From an uncultured Collinsella sp. (GTDB lineage: Bacteria > Actinomycetota > Coriobacteriia > Coriobacteriales > Coriobacteriaceae): a stretch of 14,317 bases of DNA. The stretch lies in contig UQXP01000043.1 of the NCBI GenBank assembly GCA_900545055.1, positions 1 to 14,317 on the forward strand, read 5' to 3'. Made by a program: the position numbers and the translations under genes. Positions 12,713 through 14,317 of this stretch are shown here, piece after piece. How positions within the stretch are numbered: the stretch's first letter is position 1; the number at the start of each line of letters is the position of its first letter. Below the pieces are notes generated by a model. The model saw only the letters and a list, made by a program, of their open reading frames with translations, did no database searches and was not told the DNA's origin.

Positions 12713-13444
12713 TTAGCGGCGGGCGCGGAGCTTTTCGTAGCCATCGGCGAAGAAGGCGACCGTGGCGGCGTCGGCCTCGGCGGCGTCGGCCTCGGTTGCG
12801 GGGACCACGCCGTGCTCGTCGCTCACCAGGAACAAGGCGCCCTTGAGCTGTGCGGGAATATCTACGCGCGTGACCGGGATGCCCTTGGTCTGGGCCAGCT
12901 GCTCAATGAGCGTCGCCGTGCCGCACAGGCACTCGTCCGCCGGCGCCACAAAGGCAAGCTCCCCGTCGTTGACGGCGGCGAGCAGCTCGGGCGCCACGCC
13001 GGTTTCGTCGGCCTCGGAGCGGGCCTCGGCGGAGCGGGCACGTAGCGCCTTGGCCGACGTATCGGTTAGCGGCTCGTACTCCCCCACCGTCATGGCGGCG
13101 TTGCCGTTGACGTCGATCACCAGCATGAGCACGCCGTCGCGTGCGGTGTAATCGCCCTCGGCAAGCGACCACTCAACGTGCTGCTTGGCCCAGCTGAGCA
13201 TGTTATGGGTAAGCGGCTCGCCCTGCACCAGGCGCTCGGACAGCGCGCGAATGTGGCGGTTGAGCATGGGCACCTTTTTGTTGGACATGCGCCAACGGCA
13301 GACAAGCGCGGGCTTGTCGAGTGTAAACTTCTCGACCGCCTCCTGATTGGCGCAAAAGTCCTCATACGCACGCTGATCCTCGGCATTGCCAAACAGCTCG
13401 GCATCATCAATCTGGGGCATGGTTGTACCTTTCGTGTTAGTCAT
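12713..13444 (-). CDS. protein of unknown function
   Basis: Predicted soluble protein of 243 residues; I do not recognise its family. There is no signal peptide or membrane helix. It has a basic segment around 48-70 (CRWRMSNKKVPMLNRHIRAL), a core of alternating short hydrophobic strands (VLMLVIDVNGNAAMTVGEY, ELAFVAPADE, GALFLVSDEHG) and an Ala/Glu-rich C-terminal helix. Cys53, Cys193 and Cys195 are its only evident cysteines in these regions. Two starts are possible: the ATG at 13444 with GAGG five bases upstream, or the ATG at 13420 (MPQIDD) with AAAGG seven bases upstream. If the TATAAG at 13453-13458 is the -10, the second start is favoured. It lies between purH (upstream, with terminator) and the response regulator, all on the minus strand. 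Codon use and frame integrity support a real gene. Confidence 0.85.
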   Translation of the reverse strand: MTNTKGTTMPQIDDAELFGNAEDQRAYEDFCANQEAVEKFTLDKPALVCRWRMSNKKVPMLNRHIRALSERLVQGEPLTHNMLSWAKQHVEWSLAEGDYTARDGVLMLVIDVNGNAAMTVGEYEPLTDTSAKALRARSAEARSEADETGVAPELLAAVNDGELAFVAPADECLCGTATLIEQLAQTKGIPVTRVDIPAQLKGALFLVSDEHGVVPATEADAAEADAATVAFFADGYEKLRARR

Positions 13445-13452
13445 TCCGTCCT

Positions 13453-13458
13453 CTTATA
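13453..13458 (-). promoter_or_regulatory. candidate -10 immediately after purH terminator
   Basis: TATAAG on the minus strand begins two bases after the T-run of the purH terminator and ends eight bases before the upstream ATG of the unknown gene. The -35 would fall inside the terminator stem. It would give an almost leaderless transcript for the longer start. Confidence 0.3.
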
Positions 13459-13460
13459 CC

Positions 13461-13496
13461 AAAAAGACGGCCCTCCAAACGGAGCGACCGTCTTTT
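13461..13496 (-). terminator. purH intrinsic terminator
   Basis: On the minus strand AAAAGACGG pairs over 9 bp with CCGTCTTTT (plus 13488-13496 with 13462-13470), with an inner CTCC/GGAG stem, and ends in five T. It lies 29 bases past the purH stop. Confidence 0.92.
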
Positions 13497-13525
13497 GCAG
13501 AGATTATTTTGTCCCAGGGCGGAAC

Positions 13526-14317
13526 TTAGTGGCGGAAGTGGCGGGCGCCGGTGAAGACCATTGCGATGCCATGCTCGTTGCAGGCCTGGATGCTTTCGTC
13601 GTCGCGCTTGGAGCCGCCGGGCTGGATGATGCAGGTCACGCCGTGCGCGGCAAGCACGTCGACGTTGTCGCGGAACGGGAAGAACGCGTCGCTTGCACAG
13701 GCAAAGCCGCCCTTCTCCACGCCCTCGCGCTCGCAGAAGTCCTCGGCGCGCTCGCAGGCAAGTAGCGCAGAGTCAACGCGGTTAGGCTGACCCGGGCCCA
13801 TGCCAATGCCGGCCTTACCCTTGGAGACCAGGATGGCGTTGGACTTAACGCCCTTGCAGACCTTCCAGGCAAACTCGAGCTCGGCCATCTCGGCGTCGGT
13901 GGGCTTGCGGTCGGTGGGGAACGTAAAGGTCGCGGGATCCTCGGTCACATGGTCGACTTCCTGCACCAGCATGCCGCCGTCGACGGAGCGCAGCTCCACC
14001 TGGGCGCCGTGGTCCACGCCGCCGGTAGCCAGCACGCGCAGGTTGGGGCGCTTAGCCATGCGCTCGAGCGCCTCATCGGTGTAGCTCGGGGCGATGATGA
14101 CCTCGACGAACTGCTTGTTCTGATCGGCGAAGTGCTCAACCAGCTCAAAGGGAACCTCGCGGTTGCAGGCGATGATGCCGCCAAAGGCGCTCTTGGGATC
14201 GCAGGCGAAGGCGCGATCGTAAGCGGCCGTGATGTCCTCGGCAACGGCAGAACCGCAGGGGTTCTGGTGCTTGAGGATCACGCAGGCCGGCTCGTCGAAC
14301 TCGCGGACCAGGTTCCA
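13526..14317 (-). CDS. purH: bifunctional AICAR transformylase/IMP cyclohydrolase PurH, C-terminal part
   Basis: Catalyses the last two steps of de novo purine synthesis: formylation of AICAR by 10-formyl-THF, then ring closure to IMP. Only the last 263 codons are in the window; the gene continues past the right edge toward its start, so the cyclohydrolase domain is missing here. The AICAR transformylase domain shows the catalytic Lys-His pair in KHQNPCG, the SAFGGIIACNREV and SNAILVSKG segments, GIGMGPGQPNRVDSA, and the highly conserved C-terminus GGSKRDDESIQACNEHGIAMVFTGARHFRH in two adjoining blocks. The reading frame is open to the window edge. A strong terminator follows, so it ends its transcription unit. 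Identity is certain. Confidence 0.97.
   Translation of the reverse strand, partial: WNLVREFDEPACVILKHQNPCGSAVAEDITAAYDRAFACDPKSAFGGIIACNREVPFELVEHFADQNKQFVEVIIAPSYTDEALERMAKRPNLRVLATGGVDHGAQVELRSVDGGMLVQEVDHVTEDPATFTFPTDRKPTDAEMAELEFAWKVCKGVKSNAILVSKGKAGIGMGPGQPNRVDSALLACERAEDFCEREGVEKGGFACASDAFFPFRDNVDVLAAHGVTCIIQPGGSKRDDESIQACNEHGIAMVFTGARHFRH

Noticed and set aside
1..14317. CRISPR arrays, tRNA, rRNA or insertion sequences
   Set aside because: No regularly spaced repeats, no cloverleaf or ribosomal sequence recognised, and no transposase gene; the REP-like repeats are only two and far apart.

Overview
The window is high-GC, densely packed bacterial DNA with strong Shine-Dalgarno sites and short intergenic gaps. 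Gene content (Mn-dependent PPase, ROK kinase, short type I ManA, PcrA with a C-terminal Tudor-like domain, BceS-like sensor kinase, PurH), protein style and codon use suggest a Coriobacteriia actinobacterium, most likely Collinsella or a close relative. That placement is inference. No phage, IS transposase, CRISPR, rRNA or tRNA was seen, so this looks like core chromosome, with most of the novelty in the intergenic DNA.

Layout. (1) 1-2291, minus: the N-terminal part of Na+/H+ antiporter NhaA and Mn-dependent pyrophosphatase PpaC. Between them lie a ppaC terminator and a structured nhaA leader with a terminator-like attenuator. (2) 2393-5477: a sugar island. A minus-strand ROK kinase diverges from a plus-strand GntR/UTRA regulator and manA; the divergent spacer is AT-rich and holds competing hairpins. 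(3) 5478-8659: convergent junction of manA and pcrA, with two back-to-back terminators and a perfect 30-bp inverted repeat in the pcrA 3' UTR, then pcrA itself with unusual Ala/Pro-rich insertions. (4) 8660-10588: uppP (minus) divergent from a universal stress protein gene (plus). (5) 10589-12535: a second long hairpin and a terminator downstream of usp, then a response regulator/sensor kinase operon on the minus strand. (6) 12713-14317: a gene of unknown function and the 3' part of purH.

How the genes may work together. The ROK kinase and ManA would feed phosphorylated hexoses into glycolysis, probably under the GntR regulator. UppP (undecaprenyl-PP recycling) sits close to a BceRS-like two-component system of the type that senses cell-envelope antibiotics, but no BceAB transporter is present in the window. 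PpaC, PcrA and PurH are housekeeping functions.

The most notable observations are in non-coding DNA. There are two copies of a REP-like palindromic repeat in the same orientation downstream of minus-strand genes. There are two long (91 and 130 nt) hairpin-forming elements, each between a stop codon and the gene's terminator. Attenuator-like leaders precede nhaA and the ROK gene. All intergenic regions were read; the only gene-free stretch over 300 bases is 3414-3750, described below.
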